From the NCBI GenBank assembly GCA_028554795.2, contig CM068839.1:17064043-17128042 (forward strand): a stretch of 64,000 bases of DNA, written 5' to 3'. Numbering within the stretch: the first letter of the stretch is position 1; the number at the start of each line of letters is the position of its first letter. Below, piece after piece: positions 39,040 to 50,229 of this stretch. This stretch comes from Sinohyriopsis cumingii. Its lineage: Eukaryota; Mollusca; Bivalvia; Unionida; Unionidae. Below the pieces are notes generated by a model, which was not told where the DNA came from, did not search any database, and saw only the letters and a list, made by a program, of their open reading frames with translations. The position numbers and the translations under genes are program-made.

Positions 39040-39480
39040 ATGTTTCGGAAAAGAATTTGGTGGAAACATTGTCCTCATCATTGTTTTGTTCTTCTGTCTT
39101 AGTACTTGATGTGGTGAAATGGAGTAACCAACATAAAGTCTGTATTCTTCTCGTACCATCCAATGTGGAATTGGTATTTCGGTTGTTTTCGGTTTAAATT
39201 TAAGAGGATTTGTTTACTTACATTATTCACTGATATTACAAATTGCTCAGAAATACTTTAAGACTACCTTACTATTTTGGATTATCGAGAATTCATTTAC
39301 AGACATTCTGGATTATATCATTGTGATATATCAATAATTCTGGCACGTTCCAAATTCAAGATCATTGTCACATCTGTACCTTCATGATTAAAATCCATTC
39401 GGAACACACTGAAATGCATTGTGACTACTCTATTATACTTTTAGACTTGCGATACAAACTGTACTGTAAGTTCATTATAA
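39040..39480 (+). repeat. Dispersed repeat family Y, copy 1
   Basis: Shares ordered blocks with 58280-58720: AGGATTTGTTTACTTACATT (against GGGGATTTATTATATCAGTT), ACATTCTGGATTATATCATT (against AAATTCTGGATTATATATTT), TTGTCACAT, and ATCCATTCGGAACACACTG (against TTCATCCGGAAAACCACTT). It has no coding potential and no visible ends. Confidence 0.6.
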
Positions 39481-39796
39481 ACAATTTACTTTGAATTCCA
39501 GGGAAATAAACTATGTCTTGAATTGTACTAACCTTGTTGGTTTTTGCTCTTTTCAATTATGTTGAGTTTAACATCACATAGTCTTAACCGTAGAATAGTT
39601 GAATTAAAATAGAAGACAAATCAATGAACATTTACCAATCTTATAACCCTACGGCAGGCTCAGAGATGTAGAATAGACCTGATGCAGCACCTCGAAAGTC
39701 ATAAGAAGTGACTAATCTGATAGCCTTTTCCCCTTGCACATGATATGTGATGATATTCTAGCTGAGTATGTATCGAACGTTTATAGGAATGTTGAT

Positions 39797-40170
39797 TTTG
39801 TGCTTTAAGATTGTATCATTTTTTGCCTCTATCATTATGTTATTTGGAATTATAAACGTTCGTGGTACTGTATAGCCACATTGTGTTGTCGTTATCATTG
39901 TATGCGTTATTGGGATACCTAAACGTACTTGGCACTGTATAGTCACATTGTTTTGTCTTTATTGTTGTATGCGTTATTGGGATACGTAAACGCTATTGGC
40001 ACTGTATAGCCACATTGTTTTGTCTTTACTGTTGTATGCGTTATTGGGATCCCTAAACGTACTTGGCACTGTATAGCCACATTGTTTTGTCTTTATTGTT
40101 GTATGCGTTATTGGGATCCCTAAACGTACTTGGCATTGTATAGTCACTTTGTGTTGTCTTTATCGTTGTA
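39797..40170. repeat. Tandem array, 67 bp unit, ~5 copies
   Basis: GGCACTGTATAGYCACATTG starts at 39864, 39931, 39998, 40065 and 40132, exactly 67 bp apart, followed by TTGTATGCGTTATTGGGATM and CCTAAACGTACTT. Units are highly similar, pointing to recent amplification. A diverged solitary unit lies at about 41762-41830. Confidence 0.97.
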
Positions 40171-40184
40171 GGACACACGGTACT

Positions 40185-40605
40185 TATGATATGGAACAAT
40201 GAGAACAAGCCTGGAAATGAGTGAATATAAAATAGAATGGGTTTGACTGACCAGAATTGGCTAATAATGCAAGTTATGTGTTAGGAAAAAGAATATTTGG
40301 AGAGCATATCCAAGCTGTGAGTGAGAAACTAGAGACATTGTTTTATTAATGGAATTTCAGTCCCTTAACAGTCTTGAGTTTGGAACACTACTAAAATTAG
40401 CACCTGACCCTTTGATGCGGAATTGAAAGCATATATTTCAAACACATACAGGTCCAGAAAATGCCACGGCTCATATCCTTTCCTCTACACAGAAGCTGAT
40501 ATCCAGGTTTCATATGTACTGACAAATATAGGTTTGAACATCAGCACATATAAATTTTAAGTTATTGAATTTGTAATATCATGGTGTTTGCAGATATTTC
40601 AACTG
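40185..40605 (+). repeat. ~410 bp duplicated segment, copy 1
   Basis: Aligns with 41335-41745 in the same orientation. Shared stretches include TCTTGAGTTTGGAACACT, TTTCAAACACATRCAGGTCC, ACACAGAAGCTG, TCCAGGTTTCAT and TAAGTTATTGWATTTGTAAT. The 67 bp array lies immediately to its left. Confidence 0.88.
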
Positions 40606-40609
40606 CTGC

Positions 40610-41330
40610 AAAGAATGGGGGAGGGGAACAATGTGTAGATTTGGCTATGTTAGGTTGAGAGTTTTGCACTTTGGTTTATATCTAAGCAATACATTTATAA
40701 AATGTATACAATCTACCATTTATATGTAGTTATAGTAAACAATATGATATTTCCTTGTGTTTTTAAACATAAAGCTTCAGATATGATCACTTAGGCCTCT
40801 TCCACCATGTTTAATGGTGATGACCACTCATGACTTTCCTACTAATTTGTTTCAGTGAATGTTTTGAAACTTAATATTATGCATTTTAGAGGACTTATGT
40901 TCACCTTACTTTAGTTTTAAATTATGTGTCTTCTGAGAAGAAACTTAAGTAATTTGTATCATTTAAATCCCTTTTTCTGTAATAATACATGTACATATAG
41001 ATCTTCACCTTGGCATTTTACTCCTATTGCATAATATGACAAGGTTGGTACTATATAAAATTAAAGAGACATAAATGGTGATATTAAAAAGATGACTCTT
41101 ATCAGACAGCTTTTTTTAAATAGTTTTTTTATTTTCTTAAATAAAGTTCAAATATTTAAATGTCGCCTGAAATGCACCATTGCTCTTTAAGTGAACATGA
41201 ACTTGCAATATAATTTAATGATCACTACTGAAATCTTTGTCAAGTAGAACTATTCATATTGCTTACGTATGTATTGAATTACTATTCAAAGGTCTATCAA
41301 TAAAATCAAGGTTGAATCACAGTAATAATT
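40610..41330. other. Unique spacer between duplicated segments
   Basis: No repeat or coding motif was found in the ~720 bp separating the two related segments. Confidence 0.5.
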
Positions 41331-41334
41331 ATAT

Positions 41335-41745
41335 GAGAAAATAGGAACCATCCTGGTAATTGGTGAACATAAAATAGAGCATAAATGGGTTCGGCTGACC
41401 AAGATTGGTTAATAATGTAATTTATATTTTAGGAAAAATAATTGATTTGAGAGTTTATCCTAGTTGAAAATGAAAAAATAGTGAAATTGTTTCATTGATA
41501 AAATTTCAGTCTTTTAACAGTCTTGAGTTTGGAACACTCATTACTAAAATTGACCCCTGACTCTTTCGTGCGGAATAGAAAGCGCATGTTTCAAACACAT
41601 GCAGGTCCAGAAAATACAAAAATACATATTCGTTTCTTTACACAGAAGCTGTCATCCAGGTTTCATCTATACTGATAAATATAGGTTTGATCATGATCAC
41701 ACAGAAATTGTAAGTTATTGTATTTGTAATATCATCGTGTTTGCA
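41335..41745 (+). repeat. ~410 bp duplicated segment, copy 2
   Basis: Direct-repeat partner of 40185-40605, with substitutions and small indels throughout. A single diverged 67 bp-type unit (41762-41830) follows on its right, whereas copy 1 has the array on its left. Confidence 0.88.
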
Positions 41746-41834
41746 TAGGTTTACTATAGGAACATAATTAGTTCCTTGAGTCCTGTATGTGTTACTGATA
41801 CGTAACTGTACTGGGCACCATATAACCACACATT

Positions 41835-44785
41835 AAATACACAGATGTATAATGATTTTGTAGTCAGCATCAGACTTCTCTTTCGTTAATATTAGTTAGA
41901 CCACGCACACAAACTATCGAAATATAGTAAATAGACCTTTATGTGCATTGTAAAGTGCTGTCAAAATGGAAACTTGGCCAGTATAAAATTATCATTCAGC
42001 GATTTGTTTCTGGCATACAATGTATATTTAAGAAAATATATCTAGACTTTTCTTTGGACACCATTTATCAGATGGCAATTTCATGGTATTTCCTCTGCTC
42101 TGCTGCTGTTCGAATCTTATTAATAATAAATAAATAAATACTCTATTATAGCAATGTAGTATTAATAATACTAGATAATGAGATTCCAATAATTGACTAA
42201 TCCGTCTAGTATGTTTTGCTTTCCATTATCGAGTTTTACCCAGGTTATGTTGTTACAACTTTTAAGTGGTTGAACTTGGATGCATTCATCAGAAGTTTCA
42301 GTGTTAAGAATGGATTGAACTATACGTTTTAACATATGTTTTAGATATTATAATATGCGTGCGATTCAACACTCAATTGTTCTGCTAAATGATCTCGTCT
42401 AATAAGTTCGTGTTTCGTTGAATTACCCATTAGTCACACGGGCTAAGTATACCTCTAAAGTTGCAAATATTTCTTTCTTTATATCTTGTCCTATATTTAT
42501 TGGATTCATTAACACTATATGGGTGTCAATTTTTATAATAAATAAAGCATACAGTATGAAAACATTATAGACTATGTCTAGCTTCATTAATCAGAAATAT
42601 GTGCTGTATGATTTGTGAGTAACAAATACAGAACCAGCTTCTATAAATATGTATGTTGGTTTGAAAAATAAATTGTATCGCTCTGATATAGACAGCTTAT
42701 ATTAAACCACATGTTTCGAAGGAAAGATATTCTAACACCCGTGGATGTAATGGGCTTCGTGACTGGCCAAGCGTAGAAAAAAAATTGCGGCAGTCAGACT
42801 TATGATATTATGAAGGAAGCTTCAACGCCACTTTGACGTAGGGGTCAATTTATCGTATTGGCTACTTTGACGTACCGGTCAACGTTTTGAATCGTTTCAT
42901 GTTTTAATGATGGTTGCAAATCTATGGAAAATGACCCATTCTGAAAGACCGCTGCATACGATTGGTGAGCGGAAAGTGGCTACTAAGAACGTACAAACTG
43001 GTAACGTTTTTCAATAGGCAATTGAAGATAAGTCTAGTATCACTAGCATTAATTTGTTTGTCGGTTAAATATGCTGAGGAATAATTCGAAGTTCACAAAG
43101 ATTTGTGCAATCTGAGTTACCTTTTGTTGGTGCTGACAGATTCGGGTTGAAATTTTCAAAGAGCTACTAGTAAAATATAAAACGTAGCCTGAGATATTTC
43201 CAGTCAGACTTGCCACCGCTGACCAAGCATATAATGTTAACCAAATGCAATAATAGTCGGACTGTTAAGTCCGTTTTAGACGCATTTTTATTCAATGCGA
43301 AAGATAATGTAATCAAGATGCCCATGCGTGAATCTGACAGTATCACTGAACAATTGGCAACAACTTGCAACTAATGGAACGGTTTATAAGATATATAAAA
43401 AGATCGGTTTGACCTTTGCTAAGTAAAGCCATTTATCGTTTCCTTATATGGTAGAAATGGGCTCATGGGATGAACTATGTCTGGCTAAGACTTAATACAA
43501 ATGGCGACGGAAAGGTGGAACGCTGATAAACTTATAAATTTGATGGCCGCTAAAGGCTGACAAACGAGGTCAACGTAGAGGTTTAGTACAAACCCAATTA
43601 AATGTCGAGCGCTGTGATGTAACAATGAAGGCAGCCCGTACTGAAAGCAAAATTCGTACTACCTTGTAATTTGTTATGATAGGCGCGCCGTCAACGTTTT
43701 ATCGGTAAAGTTTAGTACTTGGCTATTGTAAAGAAATGTCCATAACGATCACAAATTTTCATCTGATTAATATATAAAAAGACTGTTTCGGGCTTAATAA
43801 GTTTCTATTAACAAAACTATTTCTAATGCACGTTATTCAAGAAGCGGTCGTAATCGTGATGATCTCATTTTGACATATTATTCATCTACATGAAGAGACA
43901 AGAATCTGTCCACTTTGATCTTTATAATGTTATGATTTTCCTATGCGTGAACTGAACATATGCATAAGCTGAGAATATGCATAAGCGAAATTATAGATTT
44001 CATAGAAATTTTCATTAGCGTTTCAACGTGAAAACAATGTGAATATAGTAGACAGTCATTTGCAGGCCGCCCTGAAAGAAAAATGAAAGACAAATGCGAA
44101 AATATTGCATTTAAGTGGTATTGAATTTAGATACAAAATTCTGAGTTAATAATTTGACCTTTCAAAACTCGTCGACGCCAGACCTATTTCCTAAAATCAT
44201 TTTTTCAGGATCCGTTCAAACTTTGGATGGGTTTCTCCTCCGTTGCTAAGACTTCGTTTATATCACATTCCAAAAAACCAATGATGTAAAATCCTTAGCA
44301 AATTATAATGCCTTAGAAGAATCTTAAAATTTCTTAAATGCTCTTTTCTTAAAAGCTTCTAATCACGTGAATCTCAACGATTCTAATATGGAGGAGTAAT
44401 TCCTGGGGGACGTATACATACCTTCATGGTTGCGAACAAATGTCAGGACTGCACAGTGGAGGGCCGCGTATGCTACGTAAATAAAACAATTTCTAGCATA
44501 TGCTGTGCTACCAATAAACATCTTAATATTTTAAAACCAATATTATAGCACAAACTTTCGTCTAATTAGTGCTTTTCTAGGTAATTTGATAAATATTTTT
44601 TAAAGTACTTTTCAATTAAGTCCGAGAAACTCTTAATAAATAACTCTACATTAAGTTCTGAGTGACAGAAATACAGAGAAGCGTAGCGACGTTTCAAATA
44701 AATAAATATAGACCCAACATTGTATCATTATATATATAAGACTCATTTTTCCTGCTGTTTTGGAACAAAACACGTATGTATGTAT
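41835..44785. other. No feature recognised
   Basis: A heterogeneous interval. Between about 42720 and 43700 the sequence is less AT-rich. A frame near 43230-43375 reads TKCNNSRTVKSVLDAFLFNA and on without a stop for about 45 codons. I could not match it to a family, and stops follow. No SINE head, tandem array or transposon end was found. Confidence 0.4.
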
Positions 44786-44850
44786 ATAGACCATAATATA
44801 TTACTTCACCGTCTCCAGCATGTATTTGGCATTCAAGATACAGCCTTACT

Positions 44851-45909
44851 GTGGTTCAAGTCCTACTTGGTCAACAGGACACAAATTGTATCTGCAAATT
44901 TAATACACTCCAGCCCGTTGATTTATGTTGTAGTGTTCCACAGGGGTCTGTTCTTGGACCTGTTCTCTTCATTCTGTACACTCAGCCGCTCTCAAGTGTG
45001 ATAGATCATCATGCAGTGTCTCACCAATTGTACGCTGATGACACCCAAATATACAAATCTAACCACCCAACTGAAGTTGATGCTACCATCCAAGGTGTAG
45101 AGAGGTGCATTTCTGATGTGAAATCATGTTTGACATGTAACAAGCTGCAGATGAATGATGATAAAACTGAAGCCATTTTGATCACAACACAAAGACTTTT
45201 TCATTCACATCCTTTACCTCAAACAATAAATATTAGCAACGCCAACATTAAATTCACACAATCAGTACGAAACCTAGGTGTTACTCTGGACAGTACTCTC
45301 ACATTGCACCAACATGTCATGAACTTATGCAGGGCTGCATATCTTGAGCTGAGACGCATCAGCTCAATTCGCAAATATCTTTCAGTTGATGCCACTAAAA
45401 CACTTGTGTGTTCATTAGTACTTTCAAGACTGGACTATTGTAACTCAATTCTGTCTGGTTCATCTCAATATCTACTCCAGAAACTTCAAAAAGTTCAAAA
45501 CACAGCTGCTCGGATCATATTTAGAGTTCCAAGATCAGAGCACACCTCCTCGCTGCTCTGTACCCTACACTGGCTATCCATTCGATCCAGAATCAAACAA
45601 AAAATTTGTTCTCTGTGCTACATTTCACTGTCGGACTCTAGTCCAACATACCTATCTGACTTCACCCACGTGTACACACCAGCAAGATACTTACTCTCCT
45701 TTTCTGACAATCGTATACTCGTTATTCCCACTATGAAAACAAAGTCATATGGACAGCGTTCTTTTGCATACCAGGTCCCAGTAACGTGGAATGAATTGCC
45801 AAATGATCTTAGACACAAAGACACAGTGATCACATTCAAGAGGGCTCTCAAAACTCACTTATTTCAACTGCAAGAACAAACTCAAAACCTAATAATGTTT
45901 CCTACCTGA
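44851..45909 (+). pseudogene. LINE reverse transcriptase palm-thumb and C-terminal part
   Basis: The real homology begins in frame 2 near 44788 and crosses to frame 1 near 44915 (VDLCCSVPQGSVLGPVLF). The catalytic YADD is at 45031-45042 (LYADDTQIY). Following blocks are NKLQMNDDKTEAI, VRNLGVTLDSTLTLHQHV, SRLDYCNSILSG, LQKVQNTAARIIF, LHWLSIRSRIKQKI and VPVTWNELPNDLRHKD. Translation ends at a TGA at 45907. The first palm Asp block (AFDxVDH) is only partly present at the truncation, so no active enzyme could be made. Confidence 0.93.
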
Positions 45910-46061
45910 AGTATTCTCAGCATGTTTTTTTATTTTTTAATGTTTTTCCAATTTTGTGCTGTTTGTTTTTGTAATAATATTATTATGTTTCTTATCTTAT
46001 AGGTGTTGTCTAATGTTGTAAAGCGCTTAGAACTTCTAAAGATTAGGCGCTATACAAAGTC

Positions 46062-46063
<2 letters not shown>

Positions 46064-46111
<48 letters not shown>
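46064..46111. repeat. (ATT)n tail microsatellite of the LINE
   Basis: About 15 ATT units with one GTA interruption, directly after the GCGCTATACAAAGTCC sequence. Confidence 0.95.
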
Positions 46112-46420
46112 ATATCTATTATATTCTACATCAGAGCGGAAAATAGCAATTCTTGTTCGTGACAGCGAATATTATGTCATCTAAATTTTTAACCTACGTA
46201 CAGCAGCATATATTACAATCATTGTTCCTTTATTGAATCTAAACAGAATCTTCATGTGTTTGTTATTTAATATCGTTTTCATCTGAATTGTGAGAGACAT
46301 GTAGTATACTTGACTCAAACGCTTGCAGATTCATAAATAGTCACGGGATCGAATCTACACTAGTAGTGTTGGAAAGCCAGTGTTTATATTGTGTCCGCCA
46401 AGAAGTAAAAAAATTTTGTT

Positions 46421-46487
46421 AATCATCATCATCACCATAATAATAATAATAATAATAATAACAATAATAATCATGATAATAATAATA
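46421..46487. repeat. (ATC)n-(AAT)n microsatellite
   Basis: Short ATC units pass into about 15 imperfect AAT units interrupted by AAC and CATG. Confidence 0.95.
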
Positions 46488-46489
46488 GT

Positions 46490-47076
46490 CGAATACATGT
46501 TCGTCCCAATTAACATATTCACATCGGTTTGTAAAACTATATATTGCTGTTGGACCTTAAATTATCTCAGATTTGATAACCTGTGGCCTCGTTACCCCTC
46601 ATGCGAACTGATCAATAAATCCTATAAATAAATGTATGTCAGTTAAGGGCAAACTGTCAATTGTGGCAACGCGATATTGGCATCGAGCGTCCTTTATATC
46701 CACATATCTTTCTGCCCTAGAGCCTTTTTAGATTGATAACGAGAGAGATAGTACCTTGACGCAATTAGGTTGTTTCGAGCTACATTACTAAAAGGTCCTT
46801 ATAGAGTATGTACACAGACATTTTTTTTTATAAAATGACTACTCGAAGTGAATCCGATTCTATTTTTTATAATATTTACCAGCCATCTACTACTGCCTCT
46901 ACTACTACTAATATTAATAACAAAAATAACATTTATTTAACGAGAATTTCACATTTGGTCATGAAAGACCCATCAGTAATGCCGTCCTCAACGTTTATAA
47001 CAGGTTATGTTTATTATACGTCTAAAATGTAGCTTAAACACTCGTGTATCGTCTCACATGTATGAAATATGTGTGG

Positions 47077-47080
<4 letters not shown>
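46490..47080. other. No feature recognised
   Basis: A spacer with one 74-codon plus frame (46808-47032) of low-complexity Thr/Asn composition. No supported gene. Confidence 0.45.
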
Positions 47081-47084
<4 letters not shown>

Positions 47085-47112
<28 letters not shown>

Positions 47113-47113
47113 C
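47085..47113. repeat. (TG)n microsatellite
   Basis: About 14 TG/GT units followed by a short GA run. Confidence 0.95.
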
Positions 47114-47137
47114 TGAGAGAGAGTGTGACTTGGATTT

Positions 47138-47455
47138 TTTTACGTAGCTTTAACAATTGTTCTGTCATATCGCTACGATGTATGCATTGGGGCAGTTTAT
47201 AGTGATGTCTAGCACTAGGGCATCATGCCGCAGACATGTAGCATGATGTCCCACCAAGTTACATTATCCTGACACCAAAGCCAACCAGTTCTAACATTAA
47301 CCTCTTCTTAATGATAAGCGCCAAGCGAAGCAGCTGTTAATACCATTTATGGAAGTCTTTGGTATGACTCGGAGGGGGTTCGAACCAACGACCTCCTGCA
47401 TCTAACCACTAGGCCACCGAGGCGAATGCTCTAACCACTAAGCCACCGAAGAGCT
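47138..47455 (-). mobile_element. tRNA-derived SINE, family 1, head duplicated
   Basis: The reverse complement carries the family 1 body (CAGCTGCTTCGCTTGGCGCT, ATGTAACTTGGTGGGACATC) and a B-box region (GGTTCGAACC). In the head, the A-box segment GGTGGCCTAGTGGTTAGA is preceded by a second near-copy (GGTGGCTTAGTGGTTAGAGC) about 27 bp further out, so the promoter-proximal part is tandemly duplicated. Confidence 0.88.
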
Positions 47456-47459
47456 TATA

Positions 47460-48030
47460 TGTATATGTGTAACGATAGTGGTCAAGAAATATATATATTG
47501 TATACGTACTTATACAGAATTCATAATGTTAGACGTCATGTATATAAACGCATCGAATAAGAGCGTGCACATATTTAATATATAATTCTAGCTGGTCAAA
47601 AAAAATTGCATTAATGAGGCTTTTAACGACGCAATGACATGTGAATTATATATCATCAGCGTGCGGAATTCGAGAATGTTGGTGGTGATACGGATAGGGT
47701 AGAGAGCTTTTGAAATAGTTTTTGACCACATAATTTGGAGTTTTTTGCTGGCTGTTCTAGATTATGCCTAGTACTTGACGATCTTGGTTCAGTTTGGGTA
47801 GAACATTAAGCTGCATAAAGATCGTTTAAAGACCTATATGTCATGATTCATTTCAAAGATACAATACGTGCTTGTTTAGGCTTAAGTGGTCAATCAGGAG
47901 TTAGTTTTACCAACCTTAGAAGTCGGTGCGTCTCGGATCAATCATAGGAAAGTTTGTCGACAGAGTATAGCATTTGTGTATCCCTGTCACTTGAAACGTG
48001 TCCCCTTGTTGGGCTCCGTGGTGCTGCATT
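47460..48030. other. Spacer, possibly including LINE 5' UTR
   Basis: No coding motif. The right part (about 47880-48030) may be the 5' untranslated region of the LINE that begins at about 48040, but the boundary cannot be fixed from one copy. Confidence 0.35.
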
Positions 48031-48039
48031 CTATGCAAA

Positions 48040-48780
48040 CCAACATGGACATTTGTTTTTAAAAAATACAAATAAACGCACCAAAACTGGATCTGAGTCA
48101 GATGAAGAACCGTGTAGTGTGGAGTCATTTCCACGCTTCATGGTTATACAGTATAAAGATGCTAACAAACCGCTTGTCGCACAGTCTTCTTTGTCATCGA
48201 AAAGATAATCACAGGATCGATCGGCACACCAAAAAGTGTCAAATAATTGAAATCGGGTTGCCTTCCTGTTGCGTGTGAGCGACTAGGTCAAACAGAAAAT
48301 ATCAGGAAAATGAAAACTTTCTTCGAGATTAATGTGACCTCATTCACTCACACAACACTCAGTACATAAAAAGGCGTGATTCGCTGCATTGACTTGGCTG
48401 GAGTCAGCGATACAGGTATCATTGAAGGAATGAAAATCGAAGGTCTCACTGCAGTCCGTAGAATTAGTATTAAACGCAATAACAATCTGCAGGACAACAA
48501 CAGCATTGTACTCACCTTCAACAAACCAACGGTACCAACGTGGTCAAATTTGGCTTTTTGCAATATGACCAGCACGAAGACCATTGCTCAAAAAGCCAAA
48601 TAAGTGGCCGATGCGGAGACCATTCTAATCAGGAATCTGAGTGTAGAGGAACTCCGGAATATGTCAACTGCGGTAAGGAGCACCACGCCCATTCCAAGGA
48701 TTGTGATACCTGGAAACAGGAGAAGGAAATACAGAGGGTAAAGTATACATCTTTCATTCCTTATCCAGAAGCCAGATAAC
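48040..48780 (+). pseudogene. LINE ORF1 (gag-like) with CCHC zinc knuckles
   Basis: The N-terminal part reads SESDEEPCSVESFPRFMVIQ (near 48090-48150). The middle part reads GVIRCIDLAGVSDTGIIEGM and LTAVRRISIKRNNNLQ (48376-48500) in a different frame. In frame 3, 48540-48780, three knuckles follow: one with HEDHC, one with CGDHSNQESEC, and one with CGKEHHAHSKDC. In each, the first Cys of the CCHC set has mutated (for example ISGRC and EYVNC). ORF1 proteins of I-type LINEs bind RNA as nucleocapsid-like chaperones. At least two frameshifts and several stops separate the segments. Confidence 0.85.
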
Positions 48781-48899
48781 TTGTCCAGGCCAATCCAGCC
48801 CATCCTGGCCTTAGTTCTCCACAGTAGTGAAGAACAATACAAAAACAACGAAGGACGTTCAAACACAGACATATCCACCCGATTCAACATTATGTTCTA

Positions 48900-48903
48900 A
48901 CAC

Positions 48904-48936
<33 letters not shown>

Positions 48937-48937
48937 T
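48900..48937. repeat. (CA)n microsatellite inside LINE
   Basis: About 18 CA units lie between ORF1 and the endonuclease region of the I/Jockey-like element. They represent later expansion within the dead copy. Confidence 0.95.
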
Positions 48938-49299
48938 TACCAAGCACAGAAGAACACGGCATCTACTCAAACAACTTTCAATAATACCCCACCACCGAAA
49001 TAACTAAGGAATACAAATAAATCTGAAGGAAAAGAGACAGCAAAAGGGGTCAGATGACTCCATCTAATTCTATAACAGGTTTGGAGACACTGAGTGCACA
49101 GATGCAGAATATACCGCTCCATGTGCTCGCTCTAGGTATCTCCAGACCAACCAACAAAAAATACACCCCCGTACTTCCTCCAGAGAAATAATCAGATTTC
49201 CTCCACGAAAGGTCTAACCTAGCTCCACAATCTTCAATTTAAACTTCTAAAGAAGAACACCATCATACAATAACAAAACTGTCGATTACTTAAAGCCAA

Positions 49300-49860
49300 C
49301 TACCATAATATTCTTCTGCTTTTAAATGAACATGAACCTGCAGTACTATGCCTTCACGAAACTTTTTTGAAAGATACGGATAACATCACACTTAAAATCT
49401 ACTCCATATTTAACACCTACTTTCAGATTGTTTGACAGGGCCTCAGGAAGAATTTCTCTTGTTGTGAACAATAGAGCCCATCACAGCGTCTTCCCTTTAA
49501 ACACAAATTTGCAAGCCATTGCTTTAAGCGTCAATCTACATCGAGTGATTACCTTTTGTTATATTTGCATACCACCAAAAGGCAACCTAGTATCAAATGA
49601 ATTAGACAACCATGTTCAACAACATTCCGCGGCATTTGTTTTAGTCGGGGATTTTAGTGCCCATAACATTTGATGGGGATCAAATCATATAACAGACTGA
49701 GGCCACAAAGTAGGAGACTTTTTTTTTTCATTTCAATACACGATTTGTGTCTATATAACACCGATAGATTTGACAATTTGTTCTTTTTCCCTTCTTTTGT
49801 ACTATAAATGGAAGGTCACTGATGACCTTAATAGCAATGATCACGTTCTAATCTCCTTGA
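49300..49860 (+). pseudogene. LINE endonuclease (APE-type), decayed
   Basis: The open segment 49428-49673 reads DRASGRISLVVNNRAHHSVF, LQAIALSVNLHRVITFCYIC and VLVGDFSAHNI. The GDFN motif has become GDFS, losing the Asn usually needed for catalysis. Downstream, IDLTICS and SNDHVLISL (near 49829-49855) give the closing SDH-type block. The variable loop between VYIT and IDLTICS appears deleted. A TGA directly follows the GDFSAHNI block. Confidence 0.82.
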
Positions 49861-50229
49861 AAATATTAACTCTACAAATGATGATGTAATTCCACAATGG
49901 AATGTAAAGAAGGCCGACTGGGCTAAGCTTGAAACACCCTGTAAAACTAGGCTGACAGAGGATACAGTTTTCAACGTTAATAATCATAGTCAGCATTTTA
50001 CTTCTGTTTTGATAGAGATTACAGAAGAATCCATTCACAAGACATCACCGAACAGTGAAAAAACTGAAACTGAACAATAACAATTTTAGTTCACAACGTG
50101 ACAGAACAAATATTGCTAACAGTTTCTCTAAAAATTCCTCATAAGCTAATTATTCAGAAGCTTTCAGAAGATTAAACACCCTAAAAGAACAATAACGTTT
50201 AACATTGACATCCAACAACTCGGAAAGTT

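Larger units (their letters stand above)
44788..46111 (+). mobile_element. 5'-truncated CR1/L2-like LINE with (ATT)n tail
   Basis: It starts inside the RT palm (DHNILLHRLQHVFGIQDTAL) and runs to a classic 3' end: GCGCTATACAAAGTCC-type sequence followed by (ATT)n. Such AT-trinucleotide tails and a short 3' UTR with a GCGCTATA-like hairpin are typical of CR1/L2-superclade elements. One frameshift near 44912-44920 breaks the RT between the palm blocks. The rest is open for 352 codons. The short 5' truncation and long intact frame suggest a younger insertion than the I/Jockey-like element at 48-53 kb. Confidence 0.92.

Noticed and set aside
46380-46631. 83-codon frame with an Ile-rich run
   Set aside because: It results from the (ATC)/(AAT) microsatellite.
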